Source of the DNA: Flavobacterium anhuiense
Lineage (GTDB): Bacteria; Bacteroidota; Bacteroidia; Flavobacteriales; Flavobacteriaceae
DNA length: 64,000 nt
NCBI RefSeq assembly: GCF_900101855.1
Contig: NZ_FMVC01000004.1
Location: 124,001-188,000 of the forward strand
Direction: 5' to 3'
The translations under genes were made by a program, and so were the position numbers. The notes below the pieces were generated by a model. The model was not told the DNA's origin. It saw only the letters and a program-made list of their open reading frames with translations, and searched no databases. Below, in pieces: positions 52,231 through 60,772 of the stretch; position 1 is the stretch's first letter; every line of letters begins with the position of its first letter.

Positions 52231-53274
52231 ATGAACTTCATCACCAAAATCTCCTTATTATTTGTTTTAATCTTCGCTTCTTCTTTCAATTCATCAGCTC
52301 AAAAAAAAGAGGATTATAAAAAAAGTATTGATAGTATACTCCAAAAGGCTAATCCTAAATTTAATGGTGTGGTTTTAATTTCGCAAAACGGAAAAACGCT
52401 ATACTCTAAAGTCGAAGGTTTTTCGAATTTTGAAACCAAAAAACCTTTGAAATTGGATACACAATTCGAAATCATGTCAAACAGCAAATTAATTGCCGCA
52501 ACCTTACTTTTATTGGAAGTTGAAAAAGGAAATGTCGATTTGAATACTCCAATCAAAAAGTACTTGCCAGAACTCACGCAAACTTGGGCAGATTCTGTTA
52601 CAGTTCATCAGCTTTTAAATCATTCTCACGGAATTGTAGATTTACAAAAACCATTGGCTTTTAAATCTGGAACGCAATTTAAATATGGAAATCTAAGTTT
52701 CAATTTGGTTGCCAAAATTGTAGCATTAAGCTCTAAAAAAAGTTATAGAGAGATTGCCGAATCGCTTTTTAAGAAATTAAAAATGAATCAGACTTTTTGT
52801 TATTCTGCAGATAAAACTCAAAATTTGGCAACTGGTTATTTTAATGCAAAAAATCAGTTGGAACCTATTACAACTAGACAAATTACTGACGAAAGTCTTG
52901 GAGCAGATGGCATTATTTCAACCGTTTCAGATCTTGCGATTTGGAACAATAATCTTCATAAAGGAAAAATTTTGAAACCAGAGTCTTATCAGCTATTAAC
53001 TCAAAATACCATTCTATCCCAGCACAATTTCTTCGGCAAAGAAAAAGACGGTTATGGCTACGGGATTAGAGTTGTAGAAAAAGAGTCCGTTAAATATCTT
53101 GGCCACACAGGTTTAGGAGATGGTTTTTCTTCTGTAAATTTGTATTTCCCAGAAAGTGATGTGAGTTTGATTGTCATGGAAAATCAGATGCCTGAAGATT
53201 CTAATTTGTATTATGCTTCTGAATTTAAAATCAAAAACATGCTTTTGAAAACCAATTTATTAAAGAAAAAGTAA
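52231..53274 (+). CDS. Serine hydrolase, beta-lactamase/class C-like family, secreted
   Basis: This 347-aa protein has a signal peptide (about residues 1-23) and the penicillin-binding fold. The nucleophile motif SxxK is SNSK (about residues 82-85), the second motif is YGN (about 151-153), and HTG (about 290-292) takes the KTG position. These proteins include esterases, D-peptidases and beta-lactamases; which one this is cannot be told. It lies 7 bp before a DUF1801 gene. Confidence 0.88.
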   Translation: MNFITKISLLFVLIFASSFNSSAQKKEDYKKSIDSILQKANPKFNGVVLISQNGKTLYSKVEGFSNFETKKPLKLDTQFEIMSNSKLIAATLLLLEVEKGNVDLNTPIKKYLPELTQTWADSVTVHQLLNHSHGIVDLQKPLAFKSGTQFKYGNLSFNLVAKIVALSSKKSYREIAESLFKKLKMNQTFCYSADKTQNLATGYFNAKNQLEPITTRQITDESLGADGIISTVSDLAIWNNNLHKGKILKPESYQLLTQNTILSQHNFFGKEKDGYGYGIRVVEKESVKYLGHTGLGDGFSSVNLYFPESDVSLIVMENQMPEDSNLYYASEFKIKNMLLKTNLLKKK

Positions 53275-53281
53275 AGCTAAA

Positions 53282-53704
53282 ATGGCAAAAAATAAAACCG
53301 CAGAAACTCAAAATAGCGTTACTGATTTTATTAACGCTGTTGAAAATGATAGCAAAAGAAATGATGCTTTCGAACTCCTAAAAATAATGCAGGAAATAAC
53401 AGGATTTGAACCTAAAATGTGGGGACCTAGTATTATTGGTTTCGGAAGTTATCATTACAAATATGAAAGCGGACATGAAGGAGATGCGCCACTTGCGGGT
53501 TTTTCTCCAAGAAAAACTGCACTGACCGTTTATTTTTATCTGCCAGAAAAAAAAAGAGAAGCACTTTTATCTCAACTTGGAAAACATACCTCTTCTAAAG
53601 CCTGTATTTACATTAAAAAATTGGCTGATATCAACATCGAAATCTTAAAAGAAATAGTTTTACTCTCTATAGCACATACCCAGAAATTATATCCCTCAAA
53701 ATAA
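53282..53704 (+). CDS. DUF1801 domain protein
   Basis: This 140-aa protein is of the DUF1801 type. Characteristic parts are the first helix with FELLKIMQEITGFEPKMWGP, SIIGFGSYHYKYESGHEGDA, and a long strand pair ending in YLPEKK. The family fold is frataxin-like with unclear function. Its stop codon is directly followed by the ATG of the MBL gene, so the two are co-translated. Confidence 0.8.
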   Translation: MAKNKTAETQNSVTDFINAVENDSKRNDAFELLKIMQEITGFEPKMWGPSIIGFGSYHYKYESGHEGDAPLAGFSPRKTALTVYFYLPEKKREALLSQLGKHTSSKACIYIKKLADINIEILKEIVLLSIAHTQKLYPSK

Positions 53705-54808
53705 ATGATTACATTTTTAATTCTATTAGTACTAATAGCCCTTGTTCTCTACCGATTTTTGAACCATCCAAAATTCGGAAAAGCGCCTTCTGGCGAAAGG
53801 CTCATTCAAATTCAAAACTCTCCTCAGTATAAAAATGGGAAATTCGAAAATCAGAGTTTTACTCCAGATTTGATCGAAGGAGCAAGCATGGCGGGAGTTT
53901 TATTTGAATTTTTCTTTAAAAAGGTAGAAAGAAAAACTCCGACAGATTTGATTCCGTCTATAAAAACCAATTTATTGGAACTTTCTTTAGATCAGGATAT
54001 TTTAGTTTGGTTTGGGCATTCTTCCTATTTTATTCAGCTTGAAGGAAAACGTTTTTTAATTGATCCTGTTTTTAGCGGTAACGCCTCTCCGATTCCTGGT
54101 ACAACAAAATCGTTTAAAGGATCTGATATTTATACGGTCGACGATCTTCCAGAAATTGATTATTTATTGATTACGCACGACCATTATGATCATTTGGATT
54201 ACGATACGATTTTAAAATTAAAACCTAAAACTAAAAAAATAATTACCGCACTTGGTGTCGGTTCGCACTTGGAATTCTGGGGATTTTTGTCAGATAAAAT
54301 TATCGAAAAAGATTGGTACAGCACCATCAAATTAGATGAAAATCTAACGCTTCATACCGCGCCATCAAGGCATTTTTCAGGCAGAAGCTTTAAAAGATGC
54401 AATACACTTTGGACTTCATTTATTCTCGAAACTAAAGATTTTAAAATGTATTTGGGTGGAGACAGTGGCTACGATTCTCATTTTGCAGAAATCGGTGAAA
54501 AATATGGCCCTTTTGACATTGCTTTACTTGATAATGGCCAATATAATGAGAAATGGAAATACATTCACAATATGCCAGAAGATGTAATAAAAGCCATGAA
54601 AGACCTAAAAGCCAAAAGGGTTTTCCCAGTGCATTCTTCTAAATTTTCATTATCGCTTCATTCTTGGGATGAACCTTTGAAAAGAGTTACAGAATTGAAT
54701 AGTTTGTCTGAAAATCCAATTACTTTAATTACACCAATGATTGGCGAAACAGTTGAATTAAAAAATGACAAACAGGAATTTAAACAATGGTGGAAAGAGG
54801 TTAATTAA
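53705..54808 (+). CDS. MBL-fold metal-dependent hydrolase
   Basis: This 367-aa protein has an N-terminal membrane helix (about residues 1-17) and a metallo-beta-lactamase core. Metal ligands are in THDHYDHLD (about 158-166), HTAPSRHFSGR, GGDSGY and a late VHSSKF. The layout matches the UlaG / NAPE-hydrolysing phospholipase-D-like group found in Bacteroidota. It starts immediately after the DUF1801 stop. The substrate is unknown; a membrane-anchored phosphodiesterase or lactonase is possible. Confidence 0.88.
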   Translation: MITFLILLVLIALVLYRFLNHPKFGKAPSGERLIQIQNSPQYKNGKFENQSFTPDLIEGASMAGVLFEFFFKKVERKTPTDLIPSIKTNLLELSLDQDILVWFGHSSYFIQLEGKRFLIDPVFSGNASPIPGTTKSFKGSDIYTVDDLPEIDYLLITHDHYDHLDYDTILKLKPKTKKIITALGVGSHLEFWGFLSDKIIEKDWYSTIKLDENLTLHTAPSRHFSGRSFKRCNTLWTSFILETKDFKMYLGGDSGYDSHFAEIGEKYGPFDIALLDNGQYNEKWKYIHNMPEDVIKAMKDLKAKRVFPVHSSKFSLSLHSWDEPLKRVTELNSLSENPITLITPMIGETVELKNDKQEFKQWWKEVN

Positions 54809-54821
54809 TTGTTAATTGTTA

Positions 54822-54886
54822 TGTCACCCTGAGCGAAGTCGAAGAGCATTCCAATTAGTACTAAGACTTCTTCGCTCAGCCTGACA
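54822..54886. repeat. Imperfect palindrome, GAGCGAAGTCGAAG type
   Basis: The arms 54822-54847 and 54865-54886 pair as TGTCACCCTGAGCGAAG with CTTCGCTCAGCCTGACA. It is related to the element near 37191-37257 and lies between the MBL and lactonase genes. No T-run is seen. Confidence 0.6.
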
Positions 54887-54927
54887 ATGTAGGCAAAACT
54901 TGAAACCTGAAACAAACTTAAAAAACC

Positions 54928-56049
54928 GTGAAAAACAAAACTTTTTTAGCACTTTTATTTCTCGTAACAACCAACATCTTTTCTCAAAACACTTATGTCT
55001 TTTTGGGCTCTTATAATCGTGATAAAACGGCAGAAGCAATTCAGGTTTATCTATTGGACACTTTGAGAGGAAAGCTGACAAAATTCACTTCGGTTAAAAA
55101 TATTGTCAATCCGTCTTATTTGACAGTTTCTCCTAATGGAAAATATGTTTACGCCTGTACAGATACCAAAACTCCAAATGCAGGAAGCGTGAGCAGTTTT
55201 GAATTTAATACTACAGCGAAAACTTTAACTTTTTTAAACAGCCAAAGAAGCGGTGGCGAAAATCCGGTTTATGTCAGCGTTCATAAAAACGGAAAATGGC
55301 TTGCCAACGCCAATTATACAGAAGGCAGCGTTTCTGTTTATCCTCTTCTGGAAAACGGTAAAATCGATTCGATTGCACAGAATTTTCAGTACATGGATGG
55401 AAGCGTAAACAAAGAAAGACAAACCAGGTCTCATGTACATTCAGCAGTATTTTCTCCAAAGTGCGATTATTTCTTTTTGCCCGATTTAGGTGCCGATAAA
55501 ATTCGCTGTTATGCTTTTGATGAAAATCAGAAAAAACCTTTAGTTGAAACTCAAAATCCGTTTACGAAAACTGATTTAGAAGCTGGACCAAGACATTTTA
55601 CCTTTCATCCCAATCAAAAATGGGGATATTGCATTGAAGAAATGGCGGGACAAATAAGTGCTTACAATTATGAAAATGGCATTTTAAACAAAATTCAGCG
55701 CATTGCCACACATCCAGAAAAAATAAAAGAAGGTTTTGAAAGTTCTGACATCCATATTTCTCCTGATGGTAAATTTCTTTATGCCACAAACCGAGGCAAG
55801 GAAAACAATATTGCTATTTTTTCTATTGATGAAAATGGTTTACTGAAAAGCATTGGTTATCAATCTACTTTAGGAAAACATCCGCGTATTTTTGCTATTG
55901 ACGAAAGCGGAAAATTTTTAATTGCTTCGAATGTTCTAACAGGTAATATAATTGTTTTTAAAAGAGATTTTAAAACTGGGTTATTAAAAAAAGTAGGAAA
56001 ACAGATTAAAATGCAAAATGTTTCATGTGTACAGATCAAACAGATTTAA
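54928..56049 (+). CDS. Secreted lactonase-type beta-propeller protein
   Basis: This 373-aa protein is of the YbhE/6-phosphogluconolactonase-like seven-blade propeller family (PF10282). A signal peptide (about residues 1-19) with GTG start precedes repeated blades containing SPNGKYVYA, HKNGKWLANANYTEGSVSVY and HISPDGKFLYATNRG motifs. Cytoplasmic members act in the pentose phosphate pathway, but an exported copy suggests hydrolysis of extracellular lactones. A GNAT-like gene remnant follows directly. Confidence 0.87.
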   Translation: MKNKTFLALLFLVTTNIFSQNTYVFLGSYNRDKTAEAIQVYLLDTLRGKLTKFTSVKNIVNPSYLTVSPNGKYVYACTDTKTPNAGSVSSFEFNTTAKTLTFLNSQRSGGENPVYVSVHKNGKWLANANYTEGSVSVYPLLENGKIDSIAQNFQYMDGSVNKERQTRSHVHSAVFSPKCDYFFLPDLGADKIRCYAFDENQKKPLVETQNPFTKTDLEAGPRHFTFHPNQKWGYCIEEMAGQISAYNYENGILNKIQRIATHPEKIKEGFESSDIHISPDGKFLYATNRGKENNIAIFSIDENGLLKSIGYQSTLGKHPRIFAIDESGKFLIASNVLTGNIIVFKRDFKTGLLKKVGKQIKMQNVSCVQIKQI

Positions 56050-56055
56050 TTTTTT

Positions 56056-56184
56056 TTTCATGCAGATTTCCCTTCGCAAAAAGCCGTTCTGAAACTTGGA
56101 GCAGAAAAAAATAATGAATTCACATTTACTGTTAATGGTGCTGAAGTGCCTTATTTTGAATATGAATTGAAGAAAAAAGAATAA
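56056..56184 (+). pseudogene. 3' remnant of a GNAT acetyltransferase gene
   Basis: The open reading from 56056 to the TAA at 56184 has no plausible start codon. It encodes 42 residues including PSQKAVLKLGAEKNNEFTF and the end PYFEYELKKKE. SQKAVxKLGAEK is characteristic of the C-terminal (motif B) part of GNAT acetyltransferases. The upstream 5' part is missing; the lactonase gene ends 7 bp before. It is likely a deletion scar. Confidence 0.6.
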
Positions 56185-56186
56185 AT

Positions 56187-56252
56187 GATAGAAGAAAGAG
56201 GCAAGAGAAAAGATATTGAATTTAATACATCGTCTTGCTTCTTTCATCTTCC
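56187..56252. repeat. Imperfect palindrome GAAAGAGGCAAGA / TCTTGCTTCTTTC
   Basis: The arms at about 56187-56207 and 56233-56252 lie just before the LOG gene. They argue that an upstream in-frame start at 56216 is not used, because it would translate this repeat. Confidence 0.5.
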
Positions 56253-56281
56253 ATCTTTCCTTTCTTAAAAAAATAAAAAAA

Positions 56282-56863
56282 ATGAAAAGAATAACTGTTT
56301 TCTGTGCTTCTAGCTTTGGCACTGAAAAAATTTACGAAGAGCAAGCAAGAGCTTTAGGGAAAACTTTAGCCGAGCAAAATATAGAATTAGTTTATGGAGG
56401 TGCTAATGTGGGCTTGATGGGCGCAGTTGCTGACGGCGCTTTACATGCAAGCGGAAAAGTGATTGGCGTGCTGCCAAACTTTTTACGATCTAAAGAAATT
56501 GCTCATTTAGGCTTGACCGAATTAATTTTGGTAGAAAGCATGCACGAAAGAAAAACCAAAATGAATGATTTGTGTGATGGTGTAATTGCGCTTCCTGGTG
56601 GTTTTGGAACACTGGAAGAACTTTTCGAAATGTTGACTTGGGCGCAATTAGGCTTGCATAAAAAACCAATTGCCATTTTGAACGTAAACGGTTTTTATGA
56701 TGCTTTGATAACTTTACTACAAACCATGACAGAAAAAGGATTGCTGAAAGAAGTGAATCGAGAAATGCTTTTGGTTAGTGATAATATTGATGATTTGTTA
56801 GATCAAATGAAAAATTATGTTGCGCCAACTGTTGGGAAATGGATTGACAAGAAAAAGCTATAA
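56282..56863 (+). CDS. LOG-family (TIGR00730) nucleotide 5'-monophosphate phosphoribohydrolase
   Basis: This 193-aa protein has a Rossmann fold with the defining motif PGGFGTLEELFE (about residues 99-110) and an upstream MHERKTKM block, typical of LOG proteins. The family cleaves N-ribosyl bonds in nucleoside monophosphates, including cytokinin precursors in plants. In bacteria the role may be nucleotide salvage or cytokinin-like production. The ATG at 56282 fits the conserved MKRITVFCASSFG start. The gene is monocistronic. Confidence 0.92.
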   Translation: MKRITVFCASSFGTEKIYEEQARALGKTLAEQNIELVYGGANVGLMGAVADGALHASGKVIGVLPNFLRSKEIAHLGLTELILVESMHERKTKMNDLCDGVIALPGGFGTLEELFEMLTWAQLGLHKKPIAILNVNGFYDALITLLQTMTEKGLLKEVNREMLLVSDNIDDLLDQMKNYVAPTVGKWIDKKKL

Positions 56864-56974
56864 ATTGTGAATTATGAGTTAAGAGTTATCTGTTCGGAAT
56901 AAAAACTACAAAATTTAGAGTTATATTTACAAATCCATCTCACTTCTAACAAACAACATCTAACCTAAAAAGAA

Positions 56975-57442
56975 ATGAAAACAGAAAACAACAAATATGC
57001 AAAGGCCGAAATGCTGATTAGAAAACCTGTTTCAGAAGTTTTTCAGGCTTTTATTGATCCGCAGATTACGAGTAAATTTTGGTTTACAAAAGGATCAGGA
57101 AAATTAGAAGAAAATCAAAAAACCGAATGGACTTGGGAAATGTATGGTTTCTCTCTTTCTGTTACGACACTTGTCATTCAAGAAAATAAAAAAATTGTGA
57201 TCGAATGGGGAAATCCTGACGAAATTACATTGGTCGAATGGGTTTTTAGTCCGTTAAACGAAAATGAAACTTTTGTTAGTATTACTAATTCTGGTTTTCA
57301 CGGAGACACAGATAAAATAATCGATCAGGTTCGCAACTCAACTGAAGGCTTTACTTTGGTTTTAGCTGGAGCAAAAGCTTATTTAGAACATAATTTAAGA
57401 TTGAATCTGGTTTTGGATCGTTTTCCTAAAGGACTTGCTTAA
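56975..57442 (+). CDS. SRPBCC-family protein
   Basis: This 155-aa START-like protein begins with the family-typical AEMLIRKPVSEVFQAFIDP. Further features are FWFTKGSGKL, an Asn/Glu-rich loop, and a C-terminal helix (TEGFTLVLAGAKAYLEHN) that closes the ligand cavity. The ligand is unknown. It is distinct in sequence from the SRPBCC protein at 48607. Confidence 0.86.
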   Translation: MKTENNKYAKAEMLIRKPVSEVFQAFIDPQITSKFWFTKGSGKLEENQKTEWTWEMYGFSLSVTTLVIQENKKIVIEWGNPDEITLVEWVFSPLNENETFVSITNSGFHGDTDKIIDQVRNSTEGFTLVLAGAKAYLEHNLRLNLVLDRFPKGLA

Positions 57443-57469
57443 TTTTATTGAGCCGCAAAGTCTTTTTTT

Positions 57470-57652
57470 ACCGCAAAGCACGCAAAGATTTACGCAAAGA
57501 ACGCTAAGTTTTTTTGAGAGTCATTTAAAATGAAAAAGTTCACAAAGCTTTGTCTAGACAAAGTTTTTTATAGACTATGCTTTGCGAACTTAAAATATAG
57601 ATTTTGTTTAGCCTTCGTATTAAAAAAAACTTAGCGCACTTTGCGGTAAAAA
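57470..57652. repeat. Nested double inverted repeat (CCGCAAAG / CTTTGCGG type)
   Basis: The outer arms at about 57470-57515 and 57624-57652 carry ACCGCAAAG...CGCTAAG and CTTAGCG...CTTTGCGGT. They enclose an inner pair, GTTCACAAAGCTTTGTCTA and TAGACTATGCTTTGCGAAC. The region lies between the SRPBCC and DUF1801 genes and is non-coding. Confidence 0.6.
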
Positions 57653-57707
57653 TTTAACCGCAAAGAAAGTCAACTTGAAACCTGAAACCTGAAACAAAAA
57701 AACTATC

Positions 57708-58076
57708 ATGGAAGTTAAAAAACCTGAAAATATAGACGAATACATTGGCGGATTTCCCAATGATGTTCAAGAAATTCTAGAAAAGGTTCGAATGACAATT
57801 CAGAAAGCGGCTCCTGATGCTAAAGAGAAAATTAGTTATTCCATGCCAGCTTTTGAGCAGAAAGGGATTGTCGTTTATTTTGCAGCTTTTAAAAATCATA
57901 TCGGGCTTTATGCACTGCCTTCTGGACATGAAGCTTTTGCTGCAGAACTTTCAAAATATAAATCAGGAAAAGGTTCTGTGCAATTTCCTTTGAAAGATCC
58001 AATACCTTATAATTTGATTGCTGAAATCGTTAAGTTTAGGGTAAAAGAGAATCTTGAAAAAGCAAAAAAGAAGTAA
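57708..58076 (+). CDS. DUF1801 domain protein (iron-chaperone-like)
   Basis: This 122-aa protein has the DUF1801 pattern: IDEYIGGFPNDVQEILEKVR, AKEKISYSMPAFEQKGIVVY and a final strand-helix with SVQFPLKDPIPYNLIAEIVK. This subgroup is often labelled iron chaperone on the strength of its frataxin-like fold. It lies 5 bp before the 2H phosphoesterase gene and is probably co-transcribed with it. Confidence 0.85.
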   Translation: MEVKKPENIDEYIGGFPNDVQEILEKVRMTIQKAAPDAKEKISYSMPAFEQKGIVVYFAAFKNHIGLYALPSGHEAFAAELSKYKSGKGSVQFPLKDPIPYNLIAEIVKFRVKENLEKAKKK

Positions 58077-58081
58077 CCCAA

Positions 58082-58765
58082 ATGAATTTAACCGAACATT
58101 ACAATCAGCTTTATAAAACATCTTCTGAAATCATTTCGGCAGGAAAATACTCTATTGATTCTGAACTTAAAAACGAATCCGATTCCCGTTTTGGAATCAC
58201 GCTTCTTATTCGCCCGAATGATGAAATTAAAGCCAACATTCAGACTTTTATCAACGAATTAAAAAAAGCTGAACCAGAACAGTATTTTTATCCAGATTCA
58301 GACATCCATATTACTGTAATGTCTATTATTCCTTGTTCGGAAAACTTTAGTTTGAATCAGATCTCGCCAAACGAATATATTGAGGTAATATGCAGAAGTC
58401 TTGTTGAAGTAGAGAAAATCAAAATTCATTACAAAGGCATAACCGCTTCTCCATCAGCCATTATGATTCAAGGATTTCCAAGTGATGAAACTTTAAATAA
58501 TTTACGAAACAGGCTTCGAGAGAATTTCAAAAATTCAGGATTACAGCAATCTATAGACAGCCGATATGAGATTTCTACCGCACATTCTACAGTAATGCGT
58601 TTTCAAGAAAAACTTCATGATCCTAAAAAACTGATTGAAATTGCAGATAAATTTCGTGATTATGATTTCGGAGAGTTTGAGGTCAAAAATTTAGAATTGG
58701 TTTATAATGACTGGTATCAAAGAAAAAGCTCAACGCGCGTTTTGGGTGATTTTGGATTGAGATGA
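58082..58765 (+). CDS. 2H phosphoesterase superfamily protein
   Basis: This 227-aa protein has the two HxT/S motifs of the 2H fold: HITVMSII (about residues 78-85) and AHSTVMRF (about 167-174). Members include RNA ligase T-like enzymes, cyclic nucleotide phosphodiesterases and mutarotase-like proteins. The substrate cannot be inferred. It is tightly spaced after the DUF1801 gene and convergent with the lipoprotein gene that ends 2 bp away. Confidence 0.82.
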   Translation: MNLTEHYNQLYKTSSEIISAGKYSIDSELKNESDSRFGITLLIRPNDEIKANIQTFINELKKAEPEQYFYPDSDIHITVMSIIPCSENFSLNQISPNEYIEVICRSLVEVEKIKIHYKGITASPSAIMIQGFPSDETLNNLRNRLRENFKNSGLQQSIDSRYEISTAHSTVMRFQEKLHDPKKLIEIADKFRDYDFGEFEVKNLELVYNDWYQRKSSTRVLGDFGLR

Positions 58766-58767
58766 TT

Positions 58768-59922
58768 TTAGAAATCATCTTCTGTTTTAGCTTTAAACTT
58801 ACTTAAAAATCCATTTTCTTTTAAAAAATTGAAGCCTAGATCAAGTGTAATTTCTTTTCCATCGTTAGCTTTAAAAGTAAAAAATCTTCCATCACTAAAA
58901 ATAGTTTTCTCGGACTCATCAGACCAATATTTTAGTTTATATTTCTCTATCTTTTTAGTATCAACTATTTTAGCATTCAATAGCATACTCTTCAGAAAAA
59001 AAAAATCTGATTGAGCTAAATATAAAATTGTACTTTTATCTTCAAAATACGCATAGTAAAAATCAAGTAAAAGCGTTGTATTTTTAACTTTTTCCAGTTT
59101 TACCTTTCGTTGTAAATGTCTAATTTCTCTGTAAGCCCAAAAAAACTCCACAGGAGCTTCTTCACCGTAATCTTCAATTGTTTTTACAATTTTATTGTTT
59201 TTAATAAATGTTACACTTATTGTTTCATCATCTGTATGTGAAGCTTCATAATCATTTTTCAAATTATACCAACCAGATTTTAGAAAATCATTTTCAATAT
59301 TAAGAAATTCTTCTTTTTTGGTAATCGCGGTAAAAAAGCCAATACTATCGGCGTAATGTCTACCATTAAAAATAATTTTACCTGTATTATCAATTAAAAG
59401 ATCCTGAACAGGACAGCTACCATAACAGCCAGAGGAAGAAACAACTATTTTATCAAACAAATTCACTTTACTTTTATCAAAATGAATTCTAGTCCACTTA
59501 GAAGATTCATTTTTAGTATCAACCAATTCTAAAGTGTCTTTTTGAAGATTTTTTATTTTAAAAGATTCCCATTTTTCGGTCGATTTATTATAAAGTTTCA
59601 GGCTGTCGTTTTTAATTTTGTAGGTGGAACTTCTGCCTAAATAGATTGATTCTGTTTCACCTTTAATTTTATTAAATGCTTCCTTAAAAAAACCTAGTTT
59701 ATTATCATAAACCCCATTTTCTTTAAACTCATATCCTCTAAATTTATTCCTTATACTCAATGGAGGTTTTATAATCCTTAAATTCCCATCTTTCGGAATA
59801 ACTGGCTCTTCATACAAAAACTTCCAATCTCCCACAATCAATCTTTTGTTATCATTTTCTAAATTACTTTTACATGAAATAAGTGTTGCAAAAAACAACG
59901 TAAAAACAAAAGATTTTGTCAT
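58768..59922 (-). CDS. Lipoprotein with DUF6438-like domain
   Basis: This 384-aa protein has a lipoprotein signal (LISCKSN, Cys17). The central domain (about residues 155-275) starts with SSSGCYGSCPVQDLLIDNTG, which resembles the DUF6438 signature GCYGSCPxY, and contains a second conserved block FWAYREIRHLQRKV. The N-terminal part resembles lipocalin-like domains (VGDWKFLYEE). Function is unknown. It is convergent with the 2H gene; its 5' neighbour on the same strand, the VOC gene, ends 26 bp upstream. Confidence 0.75.
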   Translation of the reverse strand: MTKSFVFTLFFATLISCKSNLENDNKRLIVGDWKFLYEEPVIPKDGNLRIIKPPLSIRNKFRGYEFKENGVYDNKLGFFKEAFNKIKGETESIYLGRSSTYKIKNDSLKLYNKSTEKWESFKIKNLQKDTLELVDTKNESSKWTRIHFDKSKVNLFDKIVVSSSGCYGSCPVQDLLIDNTGKIIFNGRHYADSIGFFTAITKKEEFLNIENDFLKSGWYNLKNDYEASHTDDETISVTFIKNNKIVKTIEDYGEEAPVEFFWAYREIRHLQRKVKLEKVKNTTLLLDFYYAYFEDKSTILYLAQSDFFFLKSMLLNAKIVDTKKIEKYKLKYWSDESEKTIFSDGRFFTFKANDGKEITLDLGFNFLKENGFLSKFKAKTEDDF

Positions 59923-59948
59923 AACTAAAAAGATTTGTTGATTTATTT

Positions 59949-60314
59949 TTATTTAGAAAACTTCCCAAAATGCCATAAAACACCAGCTGGATCATGCAGA
60001 AAACATTCGCTTCCCCAATCTAGATATTTTATCGGAGTTAATTTTGCTCCTTCGTATTTCTCGGGAAGATTTAAAGCTAAAAGCTCGTCATAATATCGCT
60101 CGACATCATCAACTTCTACAAAAATCATAGTGTTTTCAATCCAACTTTTATCGTAATAATCTTGAAGATAAAAAGCGATTTCTCCAGATTTAAAAACTGA
60201 AAAATTAGATTCTAAAACTGTTTCTTCAAATCCTAAATCGCGGTAAAAGCTTCTTGAGATTTCGAAATTCTTAGCTCCAATAAAAGGTCTGATAGATTTT
60301 ATTTTGTGATTCAT
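59949..60314 (-). CDS. VOC-family (glyoxalase/bleomycin resistance-like) protein
   Basis: This 121-aa protein is of the vicinal oxygen chelate fold, built of two beta-alpha-beta modules: an N-terminal FIGAKNFEISRSFYRDLGFEE block and a C-terminal block ending CFLHDPAGVLWHFGKF. The ATG at 60314 is preferred. A start at 60341 would overlap the SMI1/KNR4 gene by 16 bp. Members bind metals or antibiotics; the present role is unknown. Confidence 0.85.
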   Translation of the reverse strand: MNHKIKSIRPFIGAKNFEISRSFYRDLGFEETVLESNFSVFKSGEIAFYLQDYYDKSWIENTMIFVEVDDVERYYDELLALNLPEKYEGAKLTPIKYLDWGSECFLHDPAGVLWHFGKFSK

Positions 60315-60325
60315 AGCATTTATTT

Positions 60326-60757
60326 TTAATCTTGAAACCATTCAATTCCCTTATCTAGTCGGACAAGAAAATCTGTAAATGATTTTCCAATTTCGACGTG
60401 ATACTTCGGATTCAAATCAATAAAAGGAGAAAGAATGATTTTTACAGAATTATCATCATCAAATTCAATTCCTATAAACTCGCCGCTTCCATTTGTGCCA
60501 ATGGCGAGTGTTTGGGGCAGTTTTTCAAAAATATGATATTCTAAATTTGCATCGATAATTTCTTCTAGACTCCAAAGTTTTATAAACTCAACTCCAATAA
60601 ACTGATCTATTCCCAAGTAATTCTCAACATAATAAACATAGTCTTCTGGAAGATCAAATTTTAAATGCTCCTGAATATCTTCAATTGCTACTAAAGAATT
60701 TTCATCCCGTTTTGGAAAAACATACTTCCTAAAAATCTCTGCTAATTCTTCTGTCAT
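60326..60757 (-). CDS. SMI1/KNR4-family (SUKH) protein
   Basis: This 143-aa protein matches the SMI1/KNR4 fold: FDLPEDYVYYVENYLGI, FIKLWSLEEIIDAN, and the core strand with GTNGSGEFIGIEFDDDN. SUKH proteins are frequent immunity proteins against contact-dependent or polymorphic toxins. No toxin gene is seen nearby, so it may be an orphan immunity gene. It lies 15 bp downstream of the antiporter gene on the same strand. Confidence 0.85.
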   Translation of the reverse strand: MTEELAEIFRKYVFPKRDENSLVAIEDIQEHLKFDLPEDYVYYVENYLGIDQFIGVEFIKLWSLEEIIDANLEYHIFEKLPQTLAIGTNGSGEFIGIEFDDDNSVKIILSPFIDLNPKYHVEIGKSFTDFLVRLDKGIEWFQD

Positions 60758-60772
60758 AAAACTATAAATGAG

